A stretch of DNA of 64,000 nt, taken from contig JAKUCV010001735.1 in assembly GCA_028386065.3 (NCBI GenBank), positions 1 through 64,000 of the forward strand. The letters run 5' to 3'. Positions 1-9,159 of this stretch are shown here, piece after piece. Made by a program: the position numbers and the translations under genes. The stretch comes from Turnera subulata. Its lineage: Eukaryota > Streptophyta > Magnoliopsida > Malpighiales > Passifloraceae. Each line of letters starts with the position of its first letter. Position 1 is the first letter of the stretch. Below the pieces are notes generated by a model, which was not told the DNA's origin, did no database searches, and worked only from the letters and a program-made list of their open reading frames with translations.

Positions 1-744
1 ATCACGATCGGGCTTGAAATCACCATCCGATCATGGCTTGAAAGATTAGAAGAAAAACTCTCTTTTCTCTCTTTTCTCTCTTTTTTCTCTCTGCCCGTTC
101 AGCCTCTGTTTTTCCTCTCTCTCACTTACTGCCTCTGCCCACACACACACCAATTATTTTCAATAAACAATATTTTGCCAAAGTTTCACTTTGGTCCCTT
201 ATTTTTTCACCTATTACACTTCAGTCCCTGACAAAAGTTAGGTTTGGTCCATGTGAGCTTGGACCCACTCAACATATAATATAGTTTGGCTCAGCATCCT
301 TCTTTCTTTCCTTCTCTAAAACCCAAAAGAAGGCCATATTTCATGTGCTCGCTTGCATTTGTTCCATTTAATTTGCAGTATCCCGATAATTAATGTAATA
401 ACTACTATATACTTATCGTTTTCTAGTGTTGTCTAGAAGTTTGTTATTCTCCAAATACCGGTATGGATGTTTATGTAGTAAATTTTCATTAATTATATAT
501 GGATTGATTTTTTCACATTTATCAAGAACAAACATTAAAGTATTTAAACCAATTATATTTATAATTTTTTTTAAATTTTTTCTTTTATATTGGCTTATGC
601 AAGTGACAGGAAGACGTACCAAGGCCCAAACTTGTCATGTGGAGTATTAGGAGCCCAACAAACGCAAAAGCAAAAAAAAAAAAAAAAGAAAACCCTAATT
701 TAATCTCATTAACCTAAGGTGTAGCTCAAGTAATGGTCGGATTG
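1..744. other. 5' flank of first RBR gene, no gene seen
   Basis: AT-rich sequence with a pyrimidine-rich stretch near 58-130 and an A-run near 668-690. No supported coding region is present; the short open frames here have no recognisable content. The part from about 283 to 500 is a diverged copy of the sequence downstream of the first RBR gene and is listed separately. Confidence 0.6.
283..500 (+). repeat. Duplicated flank, upstream copy
   Basis: This stretch matches 7990-8240 in order and orientation. Shared blocks include TTTGGCTCAG, TCTAAAACCCAAAAGAA, TTTGCAG, AATAACTACTA, and AGAAGTTTGTTATTCTCC. The downstream copy directly follows the stop codon of the first RBR gene. The upstream copy is therefore probably the 3' flank of a preceding, now lost or off-window, RBR copy, which supports tandem duplication. 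The copies differ by many substitutions and small indels, so the event is old. Confidence 0.7.
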
Positions 745-756
745 TTATATATATAG
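745..756 (+). promoter_or_regulatory. Probable TATA box of first RBR gene
   Basis: The run TATATATATA lies about 95 bp upstream of the ATG at 850. A start site about 30 bp downstream of it would give a 5' leader of about 65 nt. This is inferred from position and composition only. Confidence 0.45.
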
Positions 757-849
757 GTCTGTCGGACTAATACACAACAGCGCACAACCAAAGAAGAAGC
801 GGGTAAAGGGAGGAGCCCTGGCGGTTACTTGAACGGAAGTGGAGGAGCC

Positions 850-3800
850 ATGCTAGGGAGACTGTGGGCATCCTCACAGAATGTCAAGGGAGCGACTGTG
901 GAAGAAGCAACAGTCGTCGTCCCCGCCAAATTCAGGCCGGTTTCAGTAGAAGAGCGGTTGCAAAGGATGCAGTCAGAGCTTGAAGTTTGTCAGCTGGAGC
1001 ATATACAGTTCATGCTCAATCGTATGAACGATAAGTTGATGGAGATAATTCAGAGCAGAAACAAAAACAGTGGAGAAGAGAAAGGGAGACAACCAAAGTT
1101 GTGTCATCAGCAGGTGAGCTTAATTATTAATATATATATGTATTTTTTTTTAATTTCCTTGCCTCCATGGGACATCAACGAGCCTAGCTCGATATATATA
1201 TGTGTAGTTCTTCATGATTACCTGCACTGAGGAAATTAATTAATCAGTGTAATATCTGTTACTTAATTGATCCAATGTTATAAAGGATATTTCCCTCACA
1301 TAAAATTCTGTGCAGGATTAAATATGGTCGGTTGGTGTTTTTTTTTTTTCTATATCAAGCTCGGAAGATGGAGATGCTTCATATTATATATATATGTGTG
1401 TCTCTGAATATATACAGGCTGAAAACCGGGAAAACCCTAATGGAAGCAGTCTTGAAGCACTAGTTTCTGAGACCAATCGTGTTTGGAACATGTACATAGA
1501 ATATTATAATCAATCTCAAGGCCTCAAACAAGCTGAGGCGGCTGGATCTTCCTGGAGAGCTAAAGATGTAAAGCGGGAAAGGAAGGAGACCTGTCAGATA
1601 TGTTTTGTCGACACAAAGATCGAGAAGATGTTTTCTATCGATGTTTGCAATCATAAGTATTGCTTCTCTTGCATGGAACAGCATGTGAAAGACAAGTTTC
1701 TTCAAGGACTCACTGCTAAATGCCCCCACGAAGGCTGTAATTCCCAGGTGACAATTCATGGTTGCTCCAAGTTATTTGCACCAGAGTTGGCTGAAAAAAT
1801 GAGAGAGCGGATCAAGGAAGCTACAATCCCTGTGTCTGACAAATTTTACTGTCCAATTCCGAAGTGCTCAGCTTTAATGTCAAAGAAGGATCTGCAGCAG
1901 AAGAGCGGTACTGTTCTTCGGGGACAATGCGTAAAATGCCGTCGCCTTATCTGTATCAATTGCAAGGTACCTTGGCACTACGACATGACTTGCAATGAAT
2001 ACAGAATATCAAATCCTTATCCGGATCAAGATGCAATCGTGAGGTTTATTGCTGCCGAGAGACGATGGCGGCAGTGCGTTCGATGCAGTCATATGATTGA
2101 ACTTGCTGAAGGTTGCTACCATATTACCTGCAGGTACTTCAATTTCTCTCCTGCCTCAACATAGAATTGATCTCAAACCTACTGCATTATGGTTCCTTTC
2201 TGCAGATTATAAAAAATTGGGAAATGTGATCTTCTTGCAATGAATTATGATGCTTCTGGTTTTTTTTTGTTGTTTGTTAACTTTAGTTAATGTTAATTAG
2301 GGTAGAAGTCATTTTTTATAGTTTTTTTTTGTCCCAATCTTATATCATGGGTGTTGATGTGGTGAATTGCTCAGGTTGTTAGGATCTTCCTTCCAGGATC
2401 TAGTCCAAGGGCGATGACCCTCTTGAGGTTTATTCCTACCTCTCTTCTTACTTATCTTTGCAACTCTAAGGGAGTATGCAACCTAAGCTCTCGTTAAGAG
2501 AGAGAGCTCAACCTCTGATAAGAAAGTGTTTGAAATTGCTTGTCTTGTTTATTCCATAGGGTCCGTTAAATAGGACTGGAAGAGTACAAGGATAGAAACT
2601 TAATAAAAACTCCTTTAAGAGTATCTGACTAATAAAGTAAGTGGAAATAATAAAAATCTTTTAATAATAAAGAGACTGATACTGCTAATGAAGAAATAAA
2701 ATCAGAATCATGAAGGCAATCAATTCATCCCAAAAATCTTGGAGAATCACTTATGTCTGCGTGCAAATTGTCTGCCTTCAAATGAGTCTATAACATCACT
2801 CCCCTCCTGCAGTAGGTGCTTGTCCTCAAGCACAAAATTGGGGTACAGATGTTGGAAATGGTGCAAATCCTCCCAAGTGGCATCATCGATGCCCATTCCT
2901 GTCCATTGGACCATCAACTCAGCTCGTCCCCGGTTCAAGCGTGACCGAAGAATGGTCGAGGGAATCAAAATGGCACGGCCATCATCAATAGGAGGAAGAG
3001 ATGGCACTGCTGAAGGGGGGGAACCAACATGGGCTTTCAAAAGAGAGACATGGAACACATTATGGAGCTTGCTGTCGGGGGGCAAACGCAACTCATAGGC
3101 CACTGTACCAATACGACGCACAATGACGAAGGGCCCATAATAGCGAGGAGACAACTTACTGCGAACAGTGGGACCAACTGATTTCTGACGATGTAATGCT
3201 AAGCGCAGCCATACAAGCTGGCCAGGAGCATATTCCACCTCGCGATGATGTTTATCATACTGCTCCTTCATCCGAGCCTGGGCTTGCTGCAGTTTGCTAA
3301 GAATATCCTCTAGCATGGCATCGCGATCAAGCAAGGCATGATCAACAACATCAAATTTAGACATGCCCGCAGAATAAGAGAGAAGGGATGGTGGTTCACG
3401 GCCATAGACAACCCGGAAAGGAGAGGCTTTGAGAGCAGAATGGAAGGACGTATTGTAACAATATTCAGCCCAAGCCAGCCAAGAAACCCACTTGTGAGGA
3501 TGACCTGCTACAAAACAGCGAAGATACATCTCGATAGTACGGTTAACTACCTCAGTTTGGCCATCTGTTTGAGGGTGATAGGCAGTGGAGAATTGGAGCT
3601 TGGTACCATTTAAGTGAAAGAGTTCCTTCCAAAACACACTAGTGAAGACGACATCGCGATCACTAGTGATTGTCTCAGGAATGCCATGGAGCCGGACAAT
3701 CTGATCAAAGAAAATTTGAGCAACCCGAGCCGCAGTGTAAGGATGCGCCAATGGTATGAAATGGGCATATTTAGAAAACCGATCAACCACCACCAACATA

Positions 3801-6800
3801 ACAGATTTGCCCCAGGATTTAGGTAAGCCTTCCACAAAATCCATGGAAACATCAGCCCAAACTGGTGTAGGTAATTGGAAGGGTTGAAGCAAACCTGCTG
3901 GTTGAAGATGCTCAGTTTTATTCTGCTGACAAACTGGACAAGCAGCCACATAAGCGGAGACCATAGCTTGCAAGCCCTTCCAATAAAAATCTGCTTTGAC
4001 CCAGTGGAGAGTTTTCTGAGCCCCTTCGTGGAAGCTGTCATGATAAGAGGACAGAATAGAATTTAGCAAGGAAGAAGTGGGCAATAGATAAATGCACCTT
4101 TTGCGAAGTAGCAGCCCTTCGCAAGCACTCCAATCAGACCCTAATGCACCCTCATGTGCTTGTTTGAGGAGATGAAGTAGCTCAGGAGTGGACTGAATCT
4201 CTTGGAGCACCGCATCTAAAAGCAAAGGTTTTGGATGACTGATGTGTGCAACTGATACGTCTTCCAAATCCTTGCGGGATAATGCATCAGCCACCTTATT
4301 AAGTAAACCAGCCCGGTATTCCACAATAAAATCAAAACCCATCAACTTACTTAACCAGTGTTGTTGAGGTGGGGTTGTAAGGCGTTGCTCCAATAAGTAT
4401 TTGAGGCTGAAATGATCTGTGCGAATGGTAAAGGAACGACCCCATAGATAAGGGCGCCAATGTTGCACGGCCTTAGCAAGACCTATCAATTCGCGCTCAT
4501 AAGCAGCAAGCTTTTGGTGGCGCACAGCAAGTTGTCTACTAAAGAAAGCAATAGGATGATCGTCTTGCTGAAGGACTGCACCGATTCCCCCACCTGATGC
4601 ATCACATTCCACAATAAATTGACGAGAAAAATCTGGTAACTGCAGCATTGGAGCCGAAGATAAGGCGTGTTTAAGGTTGGTAAAAGTAGTGAGAGCCTCA
4701 GGGGACCATGAGAAAGCATTTCTTTTCAGCATATTGGTGAGAGGGGCTGCCAAGGGACCAAAAGCTCGAATAAATTTGCGGTAGTAACCGGCCAGCCCAA
4801 GAAAACCACGCAATAAGGTAATGGTTTGTGGTTGTGGCCACTCTTGCACTACCTGAATTTTAGTGGGATCAACTGTGACACCGTCGGCTGTAATAACGTG
4901 GCCCAAATAAGCCACTGAAGTGGCACCAAAAGAGCACTTGGATCGTTTGAGAAATAACTGGTGCGCACGTAAGAGGGTGAAGACTTGCCGAAGATGCTGT
5001 AAATGATCATCCCAAGTGTGGCTATACACTAATATATCATCAAAAAAAACCAAGACAAAATGGCGAAGGAAGCCACGGAACACTTCATTCATCAAAGCTT
5101 GAAAAGTGGAAGGAGCATTAGTAAGACCAAAGGGCATTACCAGAAATTCAAAGTGGCCATGATGTGTGCGAAAGGCAGTTTTCTCAATATCATCGGGACA
5201 CATGCGCACCTGGTGATACCCAGATTTGAGGTCCAATTTGGTGAAGTAATGGGCTCCATGAACTTCATCCAGCAGCTCATCCACTACAGGAATTGGGAAT
5301 TTATCTTTGATAGTCTTGGAATTGAGCTCCCGGTAATCCACACAGAGTCGCCAAGTGCCATCTTTCTTGGAAACCAAAAGCACCGGGGAAGAAAAAGGGG
5401 AGCGATTGTGTCGAATAATGCCTTGCGCCAGCATCTGAGCACATTGTTGCTCGATCTCATCTTTTTGCAAATGAGGATAGCGATAAGGACGAACCACAAC
5501 CGGGCCGGAGCCGGGCACGAGGCAAATTTTATGATCACAGGTGCGAAAAGGAGGCAGAGTGGTAGGCTCTTGAAACAAATCCTCAAATTCAACGAGAAAA
5601 GTGTCAATAGAGGTTGGTGGCATTGTTGCTGTACTTAAGGAATGAACATGGGGCTGTAGGCATCGTTGGATACCATGGAAAATCAGCTGTCGAGAATTGG
5701 CTACAAAGGACATAGTAAGAGCAGAAAAATCCCATACAATAGGTCCCAAAGTTTGCAACCATTTGATGCCCAGTACCAAATCAAAGCCATCCAAAGGAAT
5801 AACATAAAAGTCAGCAGTAAAGGTATGAGAATCAACCGTAAAAGGAACCTCACGACAAAGGCCAGAACTGAATACCTTATCCCCATTAGCAACAGATACC
5901 TGCGTGGGAGGTGAGGGAGATATAAGCAACCCCAATTGGTGGGCAGCCACTGCACTGAGAAAGTTATGGGTACTGCCAGAGTCGACCAACCCACAAAGAA
6001 TGTGCCCTGAAATGTGCATGGAAAGTTGCATTGTGCGAGCATGCTTCTGGCCAGTGATAGCATGCAAGGATATAGCCGGTCTGTCCACAGGTTCGGTGGC
6101 AGAATCCTCGTCCGAATCAGCAGCAACCTCAAGCCAAAACAAGGTCTTACACTTGTGAGCAGTAGAATACGGCTCGTCACAATTATAACACAATCCTTTA
6201 GCCCTGCGATCTGCCATTTCAGCACGAGTCAAGCGGGGTACAAAAGGAGGTGGAGATTGGTGGTTGGAAACAGCCTAGATTGAAGGAGTAGGAGAGGCAG
6301 CCACTTGCGATACTTGAGCACCATGAAAAGCCCGAGAATTGTGTCTGGTTGTAATTGGCGGGCGTTGGCCCTGAAGTTTCAACTCAAAGGCACGTGCCAA
6401 ATTCATTGCCTCATCCAAATCTTCTGGTGCTTTCATTTGGACATCATGGCGAATAGCATCAGCCAGACCTGAAATAAAAAAGTCAACATGCTGATCATCA
6501 TAGATGCTGGAACTGGCACGAGCAAGTTTTGCCTGAAAGAGTTTCTGGTATTGATCCACGGTCCCGGTTTGTCGCACTTGGATCAATTCACCAAGAGGGC
6601 CATGACCCTTTGGTGGTCCAAACCGCAAGTTACAGCGGTGGCGAAAGGTAGCCCAGGAGGGTAAGCCCTTGGATTTTAATTGAGAATACCAGAACTGGGC
6701 CTCCTCCAACATGTGAAATCCTGCCAACCCGACTTTTTCAGACGCAGGGGTACGCTGTTGATCAAAAAAATGCTCACACCTGTTTAACCAAGCTAAGGGA

Positions 6801-7948
6801 TCAGAATTTCCATCATAAGTAGGAAAATCAAGTTTGGAAAACCTGGGAACCGTGCCCGAAGAAGCAGAATCGGTTGAAGGACTAGCTTGATGGCGGCCAG
6901 AAGAAGTGGTGGAAGAATCAGCAACAGCAGGAGCCTTCAAGCTCACAATTTCCTGCAATTGTTTTTGGATCTGATGCAGTACCTTCCCCATCGATTGCAA
7001 ATCAGATTGCATCTCTTGTTGAGTATGTTCCAGGGACTGAAAACGGGACTCCATATCATCACCCATGACAGCTGAATCCGCTACCAAGTTGTTAGGATCT
7101 TCCTTCCAGGATCTAGTCCAAGGGCGATGACCCCCTTGAGGTTTATTCCTACCTCTCTTCTTACCTATCTTTGCAACTCTAAGGGAGTATGCAACCTAAG
7201 CTCTCGTTAAGAGAGAGAGCTCAACCTCTGCTAAGAAAGTGTTTGAAATTGCTTGTCTTGTTTATTCCATAGGGTCCATTAAATAAGACTGGAAGAGTAC
7301 AAGGATAGAAACTTAATAAAAACTCCTTTAAGAGTATCTGACTAATAAAGTAAGTGGAAATAATGAAAATCTTTAATAATAAAGAGACTGATACTGCTAA
7401 TGAAGAAATAAAATCAGAATCATGAAGGCAATCAATTCATCCCAAAAATCTTGGAGAATCACTTATGTCTGCGTGCAAATTGTCTGCCTTCAAATGAGTC
7501 TATAACACAGGTCTTCTTACGTATGTCAAAATAAGACTAGTGCCAAGTGTGAATTTCTGGTGGAATCCACCATTTTCAAAAATGAATTCACATTTTGTCA
7601 CGGGTTTGATAAATTTCACCACATCAGCACTTTGACTGCCATTAGTATAAAATTATGACGAAAATGAAACTCCCAAATACGGGACAAAATGGATCATATA
7701 CAATAGGAACAAAACTGAGTCGGGTATATATCTCAACGACAACAACTGATAAGGGATGGCTTTATTATTATTTTTTAAATGCTTATCACTTATGATTTTA
7801 TCATTAAACAAGTTAATGTGTTATATATTTCGCATTCTGCAGATGTGGATACCAGTTCTGTTACAGGTGTGGAGCAGAGTATAAAAACAAAGCAGCAACC
7901 TGCAAGTGTCCACTGTGGGCTGACCGCTACATCATTCGTGGCAATTGA
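850..7948 (+). CDS. RBR-type E3 ubiquitin ligase, copy 1 (3 exons)
   Basis: Predicted exons are 850-1113, 1418-2133 and 7843-7948, giving 361 aa. GT-AG borders keep frame (phase 0, then phase 2). The N-terminal ~90 residues have no recognised domain. RING1 begins with CQIC and continues through HKYCFSC and CPHEGC. The IBR runs from FYCPIPKC to INCKVPWH. RING2 starts WRQC and holds GCYHITC, whose first Cys aligns with the catalytic cysteine of RBR ligases, then CGYQFCYRCG and a terminal CKC. In the RBR family RING1 recruits E2~Ub and ubiquitin passes to the RING2 Cys before transfer to substrate; substrate is unknown here. The first ATG in frame was chosen; there is no RNase H-like exon, unlike copy 2. 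The second intron is about 5.7 kb because a retrotransposon sits in it; without it the intron would be about 0.57 kb. The reading frame is intact. Confidence 0.82.
2377..2795 (-). repeat. 3' LTR of the chromovirus
   Basis: 419 bp, nearly identical to 7090-7507. The polypurine tract GGAGGGGAGTGA lies directly before it on the minus strand, as expected for second-strand priming. The pol stop codon lies 49 bp into this LTR. Confidence 0.92.
2747..6274 (-). CDS. Chromovirus pol (PR-RT-RH-IN-chromodomain)
   Basis: About 1175 codons open from just after the gag TAG; the first ATG is at 6217. Order: zinc knuckle CYNCDEPYSTAHKC, protease DSGST (near residue 84, numbered from 6232), reverse transcriptase with FFDDILVYS, RNase H (ECDASGGGIGAVL), integrase with an HHCC-like region ending CPVCQQ and a DDE core (SMDFVEGLPKSWG; SDRDVVF; YHPQTDGQTEVVNR), then a chromodomain near the C-terminus (VQWTGMGIDDATWEDL). 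Together these copy the RNA to DNA and integrate it; the chromodomain is thought to steer insertion to marked chromatin. The last 16 codons and the stop lie inside the 3' LTR. It shares its frame with gag, so a fusion product would need read-through of the TAG. Confidence 0.92.
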   Translation of the reverse strand, partial: AVSNHQSPPPFVPRLTRAEMADRRAKGLCYNCDEPYSTAHKCKTLFWLEVAADSDEDSATEPVDRPAISLHAITGQKHARTMQLSMHISGHILCGLVDSGSTHNFLSAVAAHQLGLLISPSPPTQVSVANGDKVFSSGLCREVPFTVDSHTFTADFYVIPLDGFDLVLGIKWLQTLGPIVWDFSALTMSFVANSRQLIFHGIQRCLQPHVHSLSTATMPPTSIDTFLVEFEDLFQEPTTLPPFRTCDHKICLVPGSGPVVVRPYRYPHLQKDEIEQQCAQMLAQGIIRHNRSPFSSPVLLVSKKDGTWRLCVDYRELNSKTIKDKFPIPVVDELLDEVHGAHYFTKLDLKSGYHQVRMCPDDIEKTAFRTHHGHFEFLVMPFGLTNAPSTFQALMNEVFRGFLRHFVLVFFDDILVYSHTWDDHLQHLRQVFTLLRAHQLFLKRSKCSFGATSVAYLGHVITADGVTVDPTKIQVVQEWPQPQTITLLRGFLGLAGYYRKFIRAFGPLAAPLTNMLKRNAFSWSPEALTTFTNLKHALSSAPMLQLPDFSRQFIVECDASGGGIGAVLQQDDHPIAFFSRQLAVRHQKLAAYERELIGLAKAVQHWRPYLWGRSFTIRTDHFSLKYLLEQRLTTPPQQHWLSKLMGFDFIVEYRAGLLNKVADALSRKDLEDVSVAHISHPKPLLLDAVLQEIQSTPELLHLLKQAHEGALGSDWSACEGLLLRKRCIYLLPTSSLLNSILSSYHDSFHEGAQKTLHWVKADFYWKGLQAMVSAYVAACPVCQQNKTEHLQPAGLLQPFQLPTPVWADVSMDFVEGLPKSWGKSVMLVVVDRFSKYAHFIPLAHPYTAARVAQIFFDQIVRLHGIPETITSDRDVVFTSVFWKELFHLNGTKLQFSTAYHPQTDGQTEVVNRTIEMYLRCFVAGHPHKWVSWLAWAEYCYNTSFHSALKASPFRVVYGREPPSLLSYSAGMSKFDVVDHALLDRDAMLEDILSKLQQAQARMKEQYDKHHREVEYAPGQLVWLRLALHRQKSVGPTVRSKLSPRYYGPFVIVRRIGTVAYELRLPPDSKLHNVFHVSLLKAHVGSPPSAVPSLPPIDDGRAILIPSTILRSRLNRGRAELMVQWTGMGIDDATWEDLHHFQHLYPNFVLEDKHLLQEGSDVIDSFEGRQFARRHK
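6275..7066 (-). CDS. Chromovirus gag (capsid part)
   Basis: 263 aa from the ATG at 7066. An N-terminal coiled-coil-like segment (QSLEHTQQEMQSDLQSMGKV) is followed by a Ty3-type capsid domain, with the typical FPTYDGNSDPLAWLNRCEHF and SWATFRHRCNLRFG segments. Gag packages the element RNA into particles. The frame ends at a TAG (6277-6275), 14 codons before a TTG at 6232 in the same frame, and the zinc knuckle lies beyond the stop. Capsid and nucleocapsid are thus separated by one in-frame amber codon. Confidence 0.85.
   Translation of the reverse strand: MGDDMESRFQSLEHTQQEMQSDLQSMGKVLHQIQKQLQEIVSLKAPAVADSSTTSSGRHQASPSTDSASSGTVPRFSKLDFPTYDGNSDPLAWLNRCEHFFDQQRTPASEKVGLAGFHMLEEAQFWYSQLKSKGLPSWATFRHRCNLRFGPPKGHGPLGELIQVRQTGTVDQYQKLFQAKLARASSSIYDDQHVDFFISGLADAIRHDVQMKAPEDLDEAMNLARAFELKLQGQRPPITTRHNSRAFHGAQVSQVAASPTPSI
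7074..7086 (-). other. Primer binding site of the chromovirus
   Basis: On the minus strand, three bases after the 5' LTR, the sequence is TGGTAGCGGATTC. The TGG start is expected for pairing with a tRNA CCA end. The usual plant initiator-Met site is TGGTATCAGAGC, so this one differs at two core positions. The same differences occur in two other elements of this window. Confidence 0.65.
7090..7507 (-). repeat. 5' LTR of the chromovirus
   Basis: 418 bp. Read on the minus strand it begins TGTTATAG and ends CCTAACA. It is followed by the target duplication CAGGT at 7508-7512 on the plus-strand right side. It drives gag-pol on the minus strand. Confidence 0.93.
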
Positions 7949-7989
7949 CTTGGAAGGAGCATCACTCCAATATTGAAGTCCCAATCCAT

Positions 7990-8240
7990 ATATTTTGGCT
8001 CAGTGTCCTTCTTTCCTTTTCTAAAACCCAAAAGAAATGTGCTTTCTTGCAATATTGTTCCATCTAATTTGCAGCATCGAGGCAACTAATATAATAACTA
8101 CTACTATAAATATGGTTCCCCGAGACTTATCGTTTTGTAGGTTTGCCTAGAAGTTTGTTATTCTCCAAATACAGGGTATCTCTGTAGTTGACGTTTGTTA
8201 TGAACGGATGTTTGTGGAGGGAAGTAAATTTTCATCGTAT
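7990..8240 (+). repeat. Duplicated flank, downstream copy
   Basis: This is the 3' flank of the first RBR gene, homologous to 283-500. It probably includes the 3' untranslated region. The pair marks the edges of an old tandem duplication unit. From 8240 to 8730 the sequence is AT-rich with no gene seen. Confidence 0.7.
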
Positions 8241-8731
8241 GGTGTCTAGTGTCTTTTCATCTCTGTTCTTTATATTTTCTTCAGATTTTTTATTTGCTTT
8301 AAGGATAGCCATTCGTTAGGGCGGCCAATCGAAAACTTGACATTTTTGTCATCGGTTTTGCAAGTGACCGATTTGTCATTAGTTTTTCAACTAGCCGCGA
8401 GGATAGGTCAACTAGTTGGACTTGTTTTACAGATTTTGAATTAGAGTCTTAAAACTTAATAATTTAGAGACTATATGAATACTAACTTTTTATACAGTTT
8501 TTTTTTATCATGTCTCAATTTATATTAGTTAGGCCTATTAATATCCATTTAAGATGGGCTGACCCAATATAACCAAATTAGTGTGGGCTGACTAAAATTG
8601 CTTTAAAATGAGTTGACCTATAATACCGTGCATAAGGGGAAAAAAAAAACTAAAAAAAAAAAGAGAGAGAATATTTAATAATGATATTATAATTATAATA
8701 ATTATCATCCGCAAAAAATACATAATAATTA

Positions 8732-9002
8732 CTCCCTCTGATCCACAATAGATGACGCTTAAGACTTTTAATTTTGTTTCAGAATATATGACGTTTAGCA
8801 AGCATTAAATTTTTTTTCCATATTTATCCATATTTAATTAACCAACTACTTCCTTATTTATCCATGCTTTTATTTATTGGGAGAATAAAAAGGATAGATT
8901 AGTAATTTAAATATCAAAATTTAATGAAAATAGATCTATTTAATGCTTCCCTTAATGGGAGTGCAAATACCTTAAACGTCATCTATTGTGGATAAGAGGG
9001 AG
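8732..9002. mobile_element. Stowaway-like MITE (271 bp)
   Basis: Terminal inverted repeats start CTCCCTCTGATCCACAATAG on the left, with CTCCCTCTTATCC and the same continuation read inward from the right. The match runs for about 28 bp with one or two differences. A TA dinucleotide lies at both ends (8730-8731 and 9003-9004), as expected for Tc1/mariner-type target duplication. There is no coding capacity. It ends about 100 bp before the TATA box of the PPR gene. Confidence 0.88.
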
Positions 9003-9105
9003 TATATAACATCACAACATAAGAATACTTGTATTAAACTCCTACAATATTTAGCCAGACACCTAATGACTCGGCTGGGTTGGGCAGCTTGGAGCCACTT
9101 GTCAG

Positions 9106-9113
9106 TATAAATA
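9106..9113 (+). promoter_or_regulatory. TATA box of the PPR gene
   Basis: TATAAATA lies 54 bp upstream of the ATG at 9160. A start site about 30 bp downstream would leave a leader of only about 20-25 nt. Confidence 0.55.
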
Positions 9114-9159
9114 ATGCACTTACCTCTTTGCTCTTTTTAAGTTTCAACTTCCAACGAAC

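Larger units (their letters stand above)
2377..7507 (-). mobile_element. Ty3/gypsy chromovirus, antisense in RBR intron
   Basis: The element is 5131 bp, with LTRs of 419 bp (2377-2795) and 418 bp (7090-7507) and a 5-bp target duplication CAGGT at 2372-2376 and 7508-7512. By eye the LTRs differ at six substitutions and one 1-bp indel, so insertion was recent. Gag and pol are on the minus strand, opposite to the host gene. The C-terminal chromodomain places it among chromoviruses. Pol is open throughout; the only break in the gag-pol frame is one TAG. It is the largest part of the second intron of the first RBR gene. Confidence 0.95.
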
